Shown piece after piece: positions 34,888 through 43,619 of a stretch of DNA of 64,000 nucleotides. Position 1 is the first letter of the stretch. The number at the start of each line of letters is the position of its first letter. Origin of the DNA: AWTP1-13 sp963840075 (GTDB lineage: Bacteria > Pseudomonadota > Alphaproteobacteria > Rhizobiales > Hyphomicrobiaceae); contig CAWIXS010000048.1 in the NCBI GenBank assembly GCA_963840075.1, positions 1-64,000 on the forward strand. Direction: 5' to 3'. The position numbers and the translations under genes are program-made. The notes below the pieces were generated by a model, which ran no database searches, was not told the origin of the DNA, and saw nothing but the letters and a program-made list of their open reading frames with translations.

Positions 34888-35883
34888 ATGGGCGCAGCAG
34901 TTGCAATCCGAGGCAGCCGTTTCCTGATCGTGGGCGGCGCCAGCCTGGTGGGCTCGGCGACGGCGCAGCTCCTGCTCGAGGAAGGGGCGGGCGAGGTCGC
35001 GATCCTCGACAGCTTCTATCAGGGCTCGCGCGAGGCGATCCGGCACATCGAGCACGACCCCCGCCTCAAGGTGGTGGAGGGCGACGTGCTGCGCCTGCCT
35101 CAGGTGCTCAGCGCGAGCAAAGGCATGGACGGCGTGCTGCACCTCGCTGCGGTGATGTCGCTGACCATGGACCGCGACCCCTGGATGGGGCTCAACGTCA
35201 ACATCGGCGGCACCCAGAACGTCATCGAGGCCTGCTGCATCAACGGCGTGAGGAAGCTCGTCTTCCCCTCCTCCACCGCCGTCTACGGCTACGGGCCCGG
35301 CATCGTCGGCGACCTGGTGGAGGAGACGCCGTTCCACTCCGCCGGAGCGCCGCCGGCCGCGATCCTCTACGGCGCCAGCAAGATCGTCGGCGAGCAGCTG
35401 TGCCGCGATGCGCATCTGAAGCGCGGGCTCGACTACGTGGCGCTGCGCTACGCCACGGTCTACGGCGAGCGCCAGCACTATCGCGCCGCCAACGCCCTCT
35501 ACATCATCGAGACCTACGACCGCGTGAAGCGCGGCCTGCCGCCCCAGGTGGTCGGCGACGGCTCGGAGACCAAGCATTTCGTGCACGTCGCCGACGTGGC
35601 GCGCGCCAACGCCGCAGCCTTCGCCTCGGAGGCCACCAACGTGGCCGTCAACATCTCCGGCCCCTCGCCCGTGACGACGCTGGAGCTCGTCCGTCTGGTG
35701 ACGGAGCTGGCCGGCAAGGACCTGGCGCCGGAGCACATCGAGCCCGCCGCCGGCAAGGTCAGGCTCACCTCGGGCGGGCCCTGGCGCCTCGACCACGGCG
35801 CCGCCGGGCGCGTCATCGGCTGGCGGCCTGAGGTCGACATGCGCGAGGGCATCCGCCGCCTCATCGCCTGGCGCGAAGGGTAG
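34888..35883 (+). CDS. NAD-dependent sugar epimerase/dehydratase
   Basis: A 331-residue extended short-chain dehydrogenase. The dinucleotide site is FLIVGGASLVGSATAQLLLE, and the acid after the second strand (AILDSFYQ) suggests NAD. Catalytic residues are in PSSTAVYGYGPG and Tyr161/Lys165 of LYGASKIVGEQL. ALRYATVYGERQ and the C-terminal WRPEVDMREGIRRLI are typical of UDP-glucose 4-epimerase-like enzymes. The usual GxxGxxG is GGASLVG. The substrate is unknown; the nearby surface-acylation genes suggest a nucleotide sugar. Its TAG stop is the first three bases of a palindromic repeat. Confidence 0.85.
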   Translation: MGAAVAIRGSRFLIVGGASLVGSATAQLLLEEGAGEVAILDSFYQGSREAIRHIEHDPRLKVVEGDVLRLPQVLSASKGMDGVLHLAAVMSLTMDRDPWMGLNVNIGGTQNVIEACCINGVRKLVFPSSTAVYGYGPGIVGDLVEETPFHSAGAPPAAILYGASKIVGEQLCRDAHLKRGLDYVALRYATVYGERQHYRAANALYIIETYDRVKRGLPPQVVGDGSETKHFVHVADVARANAAAFASEATNVAVNISGPSPVTTLELVRLVTELAGKDLAPEHIEPAAGKVRLTSGGPWRLDHGAAGRVIGWRPEVDMREGIRRLIAWREG

Positions 35884-35989
35884 GGTGCAATCGCGCGTCA
35901 GCCCGATTGCACCGAGCCGACCTCGCAGTCGGCGTCGGCAGGGGAGAGGTTGCTTCGGTGCAATGCCGCTGACGCCGCATTGCACCCTA
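35881..35989. repeat. Palindromic repeat, type B copy 2
   Basis: It begins TAGGGTGCAATCGCGCGTCA and ends CGCCGCATTGCACCCTA, with a central inverted pair CGATTGCACCGA / TTCGGTGCAATGCCG. Same ends as the element at 25786. The leading TAG is the stop codon of the epimerase gene. Confidence 0.8.
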
Positions 35990-36056
35990 CTGCCCATGTG
36001 GGCAGTAGACGCGGCGGCTCGGCGGGCACACCTATGGGACAGCACAAGGAGGTCCC

Positions 36057-36926
36057 ATGAGCACCGCGTTGCAAGACCTGTCGGCCGCGCTGGAAGGCGC
36101 GGTGGCGCAACTGGCGCCCAGCATCGTCTCGGTTGTCTCCCATCGCTCTCAGGCGTCGGGCTTCGTCTGGCGCCCCGGCCTCGTCGTCACCTCGGACGAG
36201 GGCCTCGCCGAGGAGGGGGAGGTGCGCGTGGCGCTCCCCGGCGGCGAGGAGGTCGCTGCCCGCATTGCCGGGCGTGACCCCAGCACCGCCATCGCGCTCC
36301 TGAAGGTCGAGCGCGCCGACTTGCGGCCCGTTGCCATGGCCGCGAGCATCCCGGCGCCCGGCGCGCTGGTGCTCGCCGTCGGCGCCGAGGGCGGCGCGCC
36401 GACGGCAGCGCTGGGGCTGGTGGCGGTGAGCAAAGGGCCCTGGCAGTCGCTGCGCGGGGGCGAGATCGACGCGCGCGTCGAGCTGGATGCCCGCCTGCGC
36501 AGGGCGGGTGAGGGCGGCCTTGCGGTCAACGCCGCGGGGCAGGCGTTCGGCATGACGGTGCTCGCGCCGCGCCGCCGCGTGCTGGTGATCCCCGCCGTCA
36601 CCATCGGTCGGGTGGCGGCCAAGCTCGAGACGCACGGGCGCATTGCGCGCGGCTATCTGGGCCTTGCCCTGCGCCCGGTGACCGTCGAAGGCGGCGGGCC
36701 GGGCATCATGGTGATGAGCGTGGACCCCGGCGGTCCTGGCGCGGCAGCCGGCATCCACCAGGGCGATGTCCTGGTCGGATGGGACGGCAAGCCGGTCGGC
36801 AGGCTGCAGCCGCTGCTGAGGTCGCTGGGGCCCGACAGCGTCGGCAAGACGCTGGCGCTGGAGCTGCGTCGCGGTGGCGGGGCACATCAGGCGCAGCTCA
36901 CGATCGCAGAAAGGCCCGCGGGTTGA
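36057..36926 (+). CDS. HtrA/DegP-like protein lacking the catalytic triad
   Basis: A 289-residue protein with a chymotrypsin-like region (about 15-190) and one PDZ domain (about 205-285, ARGYLGLALRPVTVEGGGPG, then PGAAAGIHQGDVLVGWDGKP). Aligning by eye to HtrA proteases, the His site TNNHV is TSDEG (Glu48), the Asp site DPRTDIALL is DPSTAIALL (Ala78), and the Ser site GNSGGALVN is AGEGGLAVN (Glu152). All three catalytic residues are replaced, so it is predicted inactive and probably binds peptides or a partner. No signal peptide is seen. Its stop overlaps the next start. Confidence 0.8.
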   Translation: MSTALQDLSAALEGAVAQLAPSIVSVVSHRSQASGFVWRPGLVVTSDEGLAEEGEVRVALPGGEEVAARIAGRDPSTAIALLKVERADLRPVAMAASIPAPGALVLAVGAEGGAPTAALGLVAVSKGPWQSLRGGEIDARVELDARLRRAGEGGLAVNAAGQAFGMTVLAPRRRVLVIPAVTIGRVAAKLETHGRIARGYLGLALRPVTVEGGGPGIMVMSVDPGGPGAAAGIHQGDVLVGWDGKPVGRLQPLLRSLGPDSVGKTLALELRRGGGAHQAQLTIAERPAG

Positions 36927-37315
36927 CCGACCTGACTGGACCCCTCGGGATGCATCGGCTGCGGCTGGCGATCGACATCGACGATCCCGCTCTGGGCGAG
37001 CAGATCGCCGCCGCCTTGAGCCTGATGGACGGTGTCGAGCTGGTCGCAGTCGACGATACGCCCGATGCCGTCGTCGTTGCGCCGCGCTCGGCGGCAAGGG
37101 AGAGGGAGGATCCCGACGTTGCCCTCACGGGACGGGAGCTGGAAGTGCTTGCGCTGCTGGCGGAGGGGGCCTCCAACAAGGCGATCGCGCGCCGGCTCGG
37201 CATCTCCGCGCACACCGCCAAGTATCACGTCGCCTCGCTGATGGAGAAGCTCGACGCCGTCAGCCGCACCGACGCCGTCGCCCACGCCGCGAGGCTCGGC
37301 GTGCTCCATCTTTGA
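36923..37315 (+). CDS. Short LuxR-type DNA-binding regulator
   Basis: About 130 residues. The C-terminal LuxR/FixJ helix-turn-helix (about 66-125) is LTGRELEVLALLAEGASNKA, then IARRLGISAHTAKYHVASLM and EKLDAVSRTDAVAHA. The N-terminal 60 residues (LRLAIDIDDPALGEQIAAAL, SLMDGVELVAVDDTPDAVVV) look like a shrunken receiver domain without the phospho-acceptor loop. The TTG start overlaps the stop of the HtrA-like gene (TTGA), indicating translational coupling. A later ATG at 36950 is possible. The pairing suggests the HtrA-like protein controls or senses for this regulator. Confidence 0.75.
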   Translation: MTDLTGPLGMHRLRLAIDIDDPALGEQIAAALSLMDGVELVAVDDTPDAVVVAPRSAAREREDPDVALTGRELEVLALLAEGASNKAIARRLGISAHTAKYHVASLMEKLDAVSRTDAVAHAARLGVLHL

Positions 37316-37385
37316 TGTTGCCGGCTTTGATGTTGCCGGCTTTGATGTTGCCGGCTTTGATGTTGCCGGCTTTGATGTTGCCGGT
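37311..37385 (+). repeat. Five tandem 15-base repeats at the end of the LuxR gene
   Basis: TTTGATGTTGCCGGC repeated five times, the last unit slightly altered (CCGGTG). The first unit contains the TGA stop of the LuxR-type gene. Contiguous units without spacers rule out a CRISPR array. Confidence 0.9.
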
Positions 37386-37390
37386 GTTGA

Positions 37391-37477
37391 CGGGGTCAGA
37401 CGCCTCGCACTGACGTTGCAATTGAAACTCGAAGGTCGGAGGCGAGGGGTCAGACCCTGGGTCAGACCCCGCTCCAG
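37391..37477. repeat. GGGGTCAGACCCC-family repeats
   Basis: ACGGGGTCAGACGCCTCGCA, then GGCGAGGGGTCAGACCCTGG and GGGTCAGACCCCGCTCC: three motif copies in 85 bases, in the gap between the LuxR gene and the convergent CAP-domain gene. The remainder of this 330-base gap (37478-37648) shows no gene. Confidence 0.7.
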
Positions 37478-37648
37478 AATGCCCTTTCCGGCGGCGCAGG
37501 AGGCCGTCCTGAGGCCGTCTGCGTCCCGGCAAGCCCAGGGGGCCGGACGTGTCTCCCGCCTCTCCTGAGCCTTCCAGGCGCCCTGCACGCGATTTCCCGA
37601 AATGGGACACTGGGCGCAACCTTGCAGCGGCCAGAGCAGGCGCAACCG

Positions 37649-38299
37649 TCAGCGCGGCGAGGCGATCACCAGGGTCCAGAACGTCTTGAACTCGGTCCTG
37701 GCGTCCTGCACCAGGGCGATGCCCATGTGCTCGGCCTCGGGCAGCAGGAGGTTCTTGTTGTGCCCCGCGCTCGCCTTCCAGCCGTTGATGACCTCCTCGG
37801 CGGTCACCTGGCCGGTGCCCACGTTCTCCGCCGCCAGCCTGGCGCTGTAGCCGGCCCGCTTCACCCGGTCCCAGGGGTTGGAGCCGTCCGAGCCGTAGTG
37901 GGAGATCCGGTCCCACTTGGCGAGATCGCGCGAATGGGCGCGTGCGGCCTCGGTGAGCGCCGGCTGCAGCTTCAGGGGCCGCAGGCCCTTCTCCTTGCGG
38001 TAGGCGTTGACGAGTTCGCGCGCCCGCTCTGCGTCGAGACGCGTGGCGCTGTAGTCGCGGCCCGAGAGCGCGCCGGCGCGGGCCTTCTCGAAGCTGCCCC
38101 GCGGGGCCTTGTCGTCGATGCTGGCGGCGACTTTGGTTTTCGCCTCGGCCTTGGTCTCGCTGCCGGCGGGCGCCTTGAGGCGCGACACCTTGGAGACCGG
38201 CTGGCCGGAGTTGGCGAAGCTGCCCGTCAGCGAATATCCGACCATGCCGCAGCCGGAGAGCGACAGAGCAAGCAGGGCGGGCAACAGGACGCGGCACAT
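37649..38299 (-). CDS. CAP-domain (SCP/YkwD-like) lipoprotein
   Basis: A 216-residue protein. MCRVLLPALLALSLSGCGMV is a lipoprotein signal with lipobox LSGC, so it is lipid-anchored at the cell envelope. After a charged linker comes the CAP domain: DAERARELVNAYRKEKGLRP, ALTEAARAHSRDLAKWDRIS, HYGSDGSNPWDRVKRAGY, AENVGTGQVTAEEVINGWKA and SAGHNKNLLLPEAEHMGIAL. The two histidines and glutamates of the CAP cavity are kept. The start at 38299 has GGGAGGG 6-7 bases upstream. Bacterial CAP proteins of this kind have no settled function. Confidence 0.85.
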   Translation of the reverse strand: MCRVLLPALLALSLSGCGMVGYSLTGSFANSGQPVSKVSRLKAPAGSETKAEAKTKVAASIDDKAPRGSFEKARAGALSGRDYSATRLDAERARELVNAYRKEKGLRPLKLQPALTEAARAHSRDLAKWDRISHYGSDGSNPWDRVKRAGYSARLAAENVGTGQVTAEEVINGWKASAGHNKNLLLPEAEHMGIALVQDARTEFKTFWTLVIASPR

Positions 38300-38804
38300 G
38301 ACAAACCCTCCCGCGGATGGACGCCATTCGGGGATACGCCGATCTTGGCCCGCACCCATTAAGCGCCCCTTAACGCTGACTCGGACGGAGATGCACACCC
38401 CGAGCCCGAGCAAGCCGCCCCTGCCCTCACTGAGGGTCCCACACCGCGCACCCCACCCGGCCGGATTTCCGGTTGGCTACGGCAACTTGCAGTGCCCACG
38501 GCAATTCCCCCCGGTCGGCAGAGCGACCTCCAACCCTTGTTGATTCGACAACCCAATCATGACGTTAGTTTGGCCGGGGACGGTTTCGTGTTTCAGGTGT
38601 CAGGTTTCTGTCCTGGGAGCTGGCCAGACTCCTCGAACCTGAAACCTGAAACGCGGACCATGAAACCTGTCCTTGGTTTTTTGTCCGACTTCCGCAAGAT
38701 AGCGCATACGCCTCCGGTGATTCGCGCGTCCGGGGACGCTGCGATCTCGCCCGTTGTGCGCCCTGATGGCACGAGCGGTCGCTTGGCTGTGCAAGGAGGT
38801 CGGG
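38300..38804. other. Divergent intergenic region with inverted repeat
   Basis: About 500 bases between the CAP lipoprotein and the two-NTPase unit. It contains GTTTCAGGTGTCAGGTTTC (38590-38608) facing GAACCTGAAACCTGAAAC (38635-38652), an imperfect 18-base inverted repeat with a 26-base loop, about 150 bases before the next gene. No gene is seen. Confidence 0.6.
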
Positions 38805-40052
38805 GTGTACAAGGTTGCGCAAGCATCGATTTCGCCTGCTGTCGGGAGCAGCGGCCGCCTCGCCGATCTGGCTCTGGTCCGCATCGCCACCGCCGCGCGC
38901 GGCATCGCCAAGAACGAGCTGGCCGCCGATCTCGCCGGTCTGGCAAGCCCGCGTGCGCCCGCGTCGCGGCTGCGCAGCGCCCTGGACGAGGCCATCGAGG
39001 CGCTCGCGAGCAAAGGGCTCATCACGGTCGGGCCTGCGGGCCTGCAGGCGAACGAAGCCGGCGTGGCCGCGGCCGCGTCGTTCCTCGGCGTTGCGGGCGA
39101 CCTCCCGCGCTCCTGGCGGCAGGTTCGCGACGTGTGGCTGATCGCCAAGGCGCTCGGCTGGCAGCGGGCTCCGGCCAGGCGCGCCGCGGGCCTGGAGACG
39201 CCGGAGGGATTGCGCGCTGCCGTCCTCGCCCATGCCTACGGCCTGCAGATCAAGGGTACGGCGACGCCGGCTCAGCTGCGCCGGGCGCTGGCCGCGGCGG
39301 CGCTCGAGAGCGCCTTCGGCGACGGTTCCACCTGGCTCGCCGGCAAGCTGCGGCTGTCGGCGCGAGCCGGCCGTCTGCTGGCGGCGCAGCTCTCGGGCAA
39401 GCCGCGCGACTTCGCCACGGACGGGCAGCTGGTCGCCGCCCTGGCTGCGGAGGGTGTGGGCGCCACCGCCGCCGACCCGGCGAGCCTGCGCCGCGCCATT
39501 CTGCGCCGGCTCCTGGGCGCATCGAAGCGGCCGACACGGGCCAAGCGCACGCCGCGCAGGCTCTCGCCCGCGCCCGCCAAGGCAGAGCCGCCGCCTCCAC
39601 CGCAGGATACCGCACCCGTGGCACTCCCGCCGCCGGCCGAGGACACGCAGCCTGTCCCGCCGCCAGCGCCGGCGCCGGCCCCTGTGGCGCCAGCCGCTGC
39701 GACGCCGGCGACCGCTGCCGAGGCGCCGCCACCCGCCCAGGCCGCGGTCGAGCCTCTCGACCTGCCGGGCTTCGCGCTGGAGGTGCGCCGCTGCGCCGCC
39801 GGCGAGGCCCGGGGCTGGAGCGGCGACCGCAAGGCCTACATCTCCCACGTGTGGCGCAGCGTGCGCGAGACGCGCCCCGAGTGGGGCCTCTCCGAGCCCG
39901 AGTTCAAGTACCTGCTTGCCGAAGCGCACCGCTCGGGCCAGCTGGCGCTCGCCAACGCCGATTTGAAGGACGAAAGCAACATCAAGGATGTGCAGGAGTC
40001 CGCCGTGGTCTACAGGAACGCGGTGTTCCACTTCATTCGCGTCGATGCCTGA
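38805..40052 (+). CDS. Winged-helix-like protein, partner of the double NTPase
   Basis: A 415-residue protein not recognised as any named family. The first 90 residues (LADLALVRIATAARGIAKNE, then ASKGLITVGPAGLQANEAGV) look like a winged-helix domain. A helical middle follows, then a disordered Pro/Ala linker (about 265-330). The last 85 residues have PGFALEVRRC, GDRKAYISHVWRSVRETRPE, FKYLLAEAHRSGQLALANAD and NAVFHFIRVDA, which look like a second winged helix. AAGGAGGT (38793-38800) right before the GTG at 38805 fixes the start. It lies 38 bases before the 1103-residue NTPase gene, so the two probably form one operon and complex. Confidence 0.7.
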   Translation: MYKVAQASISPAVGSSGRLADLALVRIATAARGIAKNELAADLAGLASPRAPASRLRSALDEAIEALASKGLITVGPAGLQANEAGVAAAASFLGVAGDLPRSWRQVRDVWLIAKALGWQRAPARRAAGLETPEGLRAAVLAHAYGLQIKGTATPAQLRRALAAAALESAFGDGSTWLAGKLRLSARAGRLLAAQLSGKPRDFATDGQLVAALAAEGVGATAADPASLRRAILRRLLGASKRPTRAKRTPRRLSPAPAKAEPPPPPQDTAPVALPPPAEDTQPVPPPAPAPAPVAPAAATPATAAEAPPPAQAAVEPLDLPGFALEVRRCAAGEARGWSGDRKAYISHVWRSVRETRPEWGLSEPEFKYLLAEAHRSGQLALANADLKDESNIKDVQESAVVYRNAVFHFIRVDA

Positions 40053-40090
40053 TGGTGCAGCCGGCAGCAGTCCATCGGATTTGAGGTTTC

Positions 40091-43000
40091 ATGCGCCACG
40101 AGGCTCATATTGCGCCGCTTGCCGACCGCCTGTCCGCGGCCTTCGAGCACTCGATCACCTGGGAGGACGACATCTGGCGTGCCGACCCGGTCGATGTCGA
40201 GCTGGTGCATGCCGCCGCGCGCCGCAAGTTCGCCGAGCTCCTCGAGGCCGTCACCGCTGCGCAGGGAGCCTCGGTGCAGGCGCGCATCCTGCTGTTCCAC
40301 GGCCAGTCGGGCGCCGGCAAGACGCATCTGATCCGCGCCCTGCGCACCGGCGCGCACCGCGGCGGCAAGGCCTACTTCGGCTACGCCCAGATGACGCCGG
40401 ACGTGGCCAACTACGCCGACTACTTCCTGCGCCGGCTGATCGCCTCGCTCGACAAGCCCTACGACCCCGACAAGGGCGGTGAGAGCGCGCTCGCCCGGCT
40501 CGCAAGGCATCTCGTCGGCGATGCCGCCGTCGTGGAGGCGGCCGCGATCGACAAGCTGCGCGACGCCAAGCTCAGCGATGCCTCGCTCGCCAAGCTCGTG
40601 CTCAACATCGCCGATCAGATCGTGGCGGCGCCGAGGTTCGCCGGCCGGAGCCTCGACGTGAACGTCGTGCGCGCAATGCTCTATCTGCAGCGCTCCGACC
40701 CGCGCATCGATCAGCGCGTGCGCCAGTACCTCTACGGGCAGAGGCTCGGGGATCTCTCACAGGAGGCGGTTGCCGCCCTCGATCCGAACACCGGCGAGGG
40801 CCGCGCCTTCGAGATCATCGAGGCGCTCGGGCGCCTGATGTGGTCGGTCGACCGCGCGGCGCTGGTGTTCACCATCGACCAGGTCGAGGACCTGCGCTTC
40901 TTCGAGGACTACCCGGATCGCTTCCAGCGCGCGGTGCGCGACCTGATCCAGATCGCCAACCGGCTGCCGACCGCCATCGTGCTGATCTCGTGCCTCGCCG
41001 AGTTCTACGGCAAGGTGCGCGAGGTGCTGGCGCAGTCCTACATCGACCGCATCGAGAAGGCGGGGCCGGTCCCGCTGATCGAGACGCGCACCGCCGAGGA
41101 AGCGCGCCTCATCATCGCCAAGCGCCTGCAGCAGGACGAGCGCAGCGCCGGCTCAGACCCGACACTCTACCTGGGTCCCCAGTTCTTCGAGGAGTTCGGC
41201 GGGCTCTCCACGCGGCGCATCCTGGAGCTGGCGCAGAAGCGCATGCGCGAGCAGGAGGGCGAGCCGCCCGAGGAGGAGGAGCCGCCGGCCAAGCCGGGGT
41301 TCATCTCGACGCTGGCGGCGGCGCTCGGGTTCGGCGGGCAGGAGACGGCCGGCGGCGCGCCGGTCGAGTTCCGCGACCACTGGGAGCGCTTCGTGGCGCA
41401 GTCGGAAGCCGAGATCCCCAACGACGACGACGCGTTGAGCGATGTGCTCGCCGGAGCGCTGGCGCTCGGCAAGCAGGAATGGAGCGACGCCATCGACGTG
41501 TCGGTGCGCCGCCTGGAGCTGGCCGAGGACGTCCCGGCGCTCGATCTTGCGCTCAGCCATGCCGCGGGGCTCAGGACCGAGGCGCGCATCTTCCTGTGCA
41601 ACCGCACGGCGCAGGGCGGGGGCCTGAAGCGCCAGATCGACCGCGTGCTCTCTCTCATGGCCGACAAGACCTGCTTCATGCTGCGCGCGAGCGACTTTCC
41701 GCCCAACAAGAAGAACCAGACGGCGCAGGCCTTCCGCAAGTTCCGCGAGAAGGGCGGGCGCTCGATCCTGGTGCCGATCCCCGACTGGGAGCGCATGATG
41801 ATGGTGCGCGAGTTCCACGCCCAGCATCGCCACGCCCCGAGCTTCGCCGACTGGTTCGAGCGCACCAAGCTGCTCTCCGCCATCCCTGCGCTCGCGCAGC
41901 TCCTGCGGCTCGACCTGCTCGGCCACAACGTGCGCCCGGTCCAGGCCGGCACCCAGGCTCCGGCCGACGCGGGCAGGGACGGGCCGGCCGTCAATGCCGC
42001 GGCGGCAGGCCCGCAGGGGGCAGACTGGACCGGCTGGGACAGTGCAGCGGCGGCGACGGCGGAGCAGAAGGACGACCTGCCGCTGTCGGTGCTGCTCGAC
42101 GAGGTGGGCGACGGGGCAAAGAGCATCCTCGCCGGCCGGGCGCTGCGCTCCAACCGCAGCATCACCCTCAACAAGGACGTGCTGAAGCGGCACGCGGCCG
42201 TGCTGGGCGGCTCGGGCTCGGGCAAGACCACGCTGGCGCTGTGCATCATCGAGCAGCTGCTCATGAAGGACATCCCCGCGGTGCTGATCGACCGCAAGGG
42301 CGACCTGTGCTCCTACGCCAACCCCGATGTCTGGCGCGCCCACGACGGCGAGTTCGGCGAGCGCCGCGGCGAGCGCGAGAAGCTCGCCGACTCCATCGAC
42401 GTGGCGGTCTATACGCCGGGGCGGGCGTCGGGCCGGCCGATCTCCATCACGCTGCTCCCCAACGGCATCAACGAGCTGCCCGAGCAGGAGCAGCAGCTGC
42501 TCGCCAATCTCTCGGCGGCGGCACTGGGCGACATGCTGCACCTGAAGAACTCGGCGACGCACCAGAAGCAGTCCGGCACGCTGTCGGTGGCCCTGCGCAT
42601 CCTGGGCGGGCGCAGCAGCAAGGAGGTGGCGCTGGGCGATCTGATCGCGCTGCTCGAGGACGAGGACCCCGAGCTCACCGACCTCACCCAGCGCATGGAC
42701 CCCTCCGGGCGCATCCGTCGCGATCTCGTGGCCCAGCTCGACAGCCTGCGGCACCGCAACTCGGCCCTGTTCGAGGGCGGCGGCGAGGCGCTGCGCATGG
42801 AGGCGCTGCTGGGGCGTGGGCCCTATGCCCGCAGCGACAACCGCACACGGCTCTCCATCATCTACACGGGCTTCCTGGGGGACAACGAGAACATCCTGTT
42901 CTGGGTCTCGCAGTTCCTGTCCGAGGCCCTGCGCTTCTGCCAGCGCAACCCCAACGACGAGCTGCAGGCGGTTGTCATGTTCGACGAGGCCGACCTCTAC

Positions 43001-43402
43001 ATCCCCGCCAACGCCAAGCCGGCCACCGCCGAGCCGCTGCAGAGCCTCCTGAAGCGGGCGCGCTCGGCGGGGCTCGGCATCATGCTCGCCACCCAGTCGC
43101 CGGGCGACCTCGACTACAAGTCGCGCGACCAGATCACGTCCTGGTTCATCGGCCGCGTGCGCGAGGACACGGCCTTGCGCAAGCTGCGCGCCGCCTTCCA
43201 GAGTGAATCCGGCCTCGACCCGTCGGCCGTGCTGCCGGGGCAGACCGTGGGCGAGTTCCACCTGGTGCAGGAGGGCCTGGTGCGCCCCATGCGCGCCCAG
43301 CGCTCGCTGATCTCGGCCGAGCAGGTCCCCTTCGACCGCATCGAGCAGCTGGCGCGCGAGACCAAGGGCCAGGACGAGAAGCAGCTCCGCCTGTTCGGCT
43401 GA
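40091..43402 (+). CDS. Large protein with two P-loop NTPase domains (AAA plus HerA-like)
   Basis: An 1103-residue protein. The N-terminal AAA/ORC-like NTPase has Walker A GQSGAGKT (71-78) and Walker B LVFTIDQVED (258-267). A middle region (about 440-650) lacks a recognised fold but has conserved-looking ARIFLCNRTAQGGGLKRQID and RKFREKGGRSILVPIPDWER. The C-terminal third is a HerA/VirB4-like ATPase: Walker A GGSGSGKT (706-713), LIDRKGDLCSYANPDVW, Walker B VVMFDEADLYIP (961-972) and MLATQSPGDLDYKSRDQITS. HerA-like motors pump or remodel DNA. The upstream NTPase may act as a sensor or loader. The genes around it look like ordinary chromosomal genes. Confidence 0.85.
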   Translation: MRHEAHIAPLADRLSAAFEHSITWEDDIWRADPVDVELVHAAARRKFAELLEAVTAAQGASVQARILLFHGQSGAGKTHLIRALRTGAHRGGKAYFGYAQMTPDVANYADYFLRRLIASLDKPYDPDKGGESALARLARHLVGDAAVVEAAAIDKLRDAKLSDASLAKLVLNIADQIVAAPRFAGRSLDVNVVRAMLYLQRSDPRIDQRVRQYLYGQRLGDLSQEAVAALDPNTGEGRAFEIIEALGRLMWSVDRAALVFTIDQVEDLRFFEDYPDRFQRAVRDLIQIANRLPTAIVLISCLAEFYGKVREVLAQSYIDRIEKAGPVPLIETRTAEEARLIIAKRLQQDERSAGSDPTLYLGPQFFEEFGGLSTRRILELAQKRMREQEGEPPEEEEPPAKPGFISTLAAALGFGGQETAGGAPVEFRDHWERFVAQSEAEIPNDDDALSDVLAGALALGKQEWSDAIDVSVRRLELAEDVPALDLALSHAAGLRTEARIFLCNRTAQGGGLKRQIDRVLSLMADKTCFMLRASDFPPNKKNQTAQAFRKFREKGGRSILVPIPDWERMMMVREFHAQHRHAPSFADWFERTKLLSAIPALAQLLRLDLLGHNVRPVQAGTQAPADAGRDGPAVNAAAAGPQGADWTGWDSAAAATAEQKDDLPLSVLLDEVGDGAKSILAGRALRSNRSITLNKDVLKRHAAVLGGSGSGKTTLALCIIEQLLMKDIPAVLIDRKGDLCSYANPDVWRAHDGEFGERRGEREKLADSIDVAVYTPGRASGRPISITLLPNGINELPEQEQQLLANLSAAALGDMLHLKNSATHQKQSGTLSVALRILGGRSSKEVALGDLIALLEDEDPELTDLTQRMDPSGRIRRDLVAQLDSLRHRNSALFEGGGEALRMEALLGRGPYARSDNRTRLSIIYTGFLGDNENILFWVSQFLSEALRFCQRNPNDELQAVVMFDEADLYIPANAKPATAEPLQSLLKRARSAGLGIMLATQSPGDLDYKSRDQITSWFIGRVREDTALRKLRAAFQSESGLDPSAVLPGQTVGEFHLVQEGLVRPMRAQRSLISAEQVPFDRIEQLARETKGQDEKQLRLFG

Positions 43403-43619
43403 TCCCTCGCGGATTGGGCGAATGGCGGCACGGAATTTCCCCCGGCAGCCGGCGCGTCGGCAACATTGCTTCCGCAATCGCAGCAATTCCGGATGCAAGG
43501 GCGAGGATGTTGCGCTATGTTGGCCCAATGGACCATCAGGTAGGGCTGGTCCGTGGGGTAAGCCGGGTTGGACTGGGGCCGGTCTGCTCGGTGGCGGTGT
43601 GGAATTGCGGGGTTGTGTC

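Noticed and set aside
37311..37385. CRISPR array
   Set aside because: The 15-base units are directly contiguous with no spacers, and no cas genes are present.
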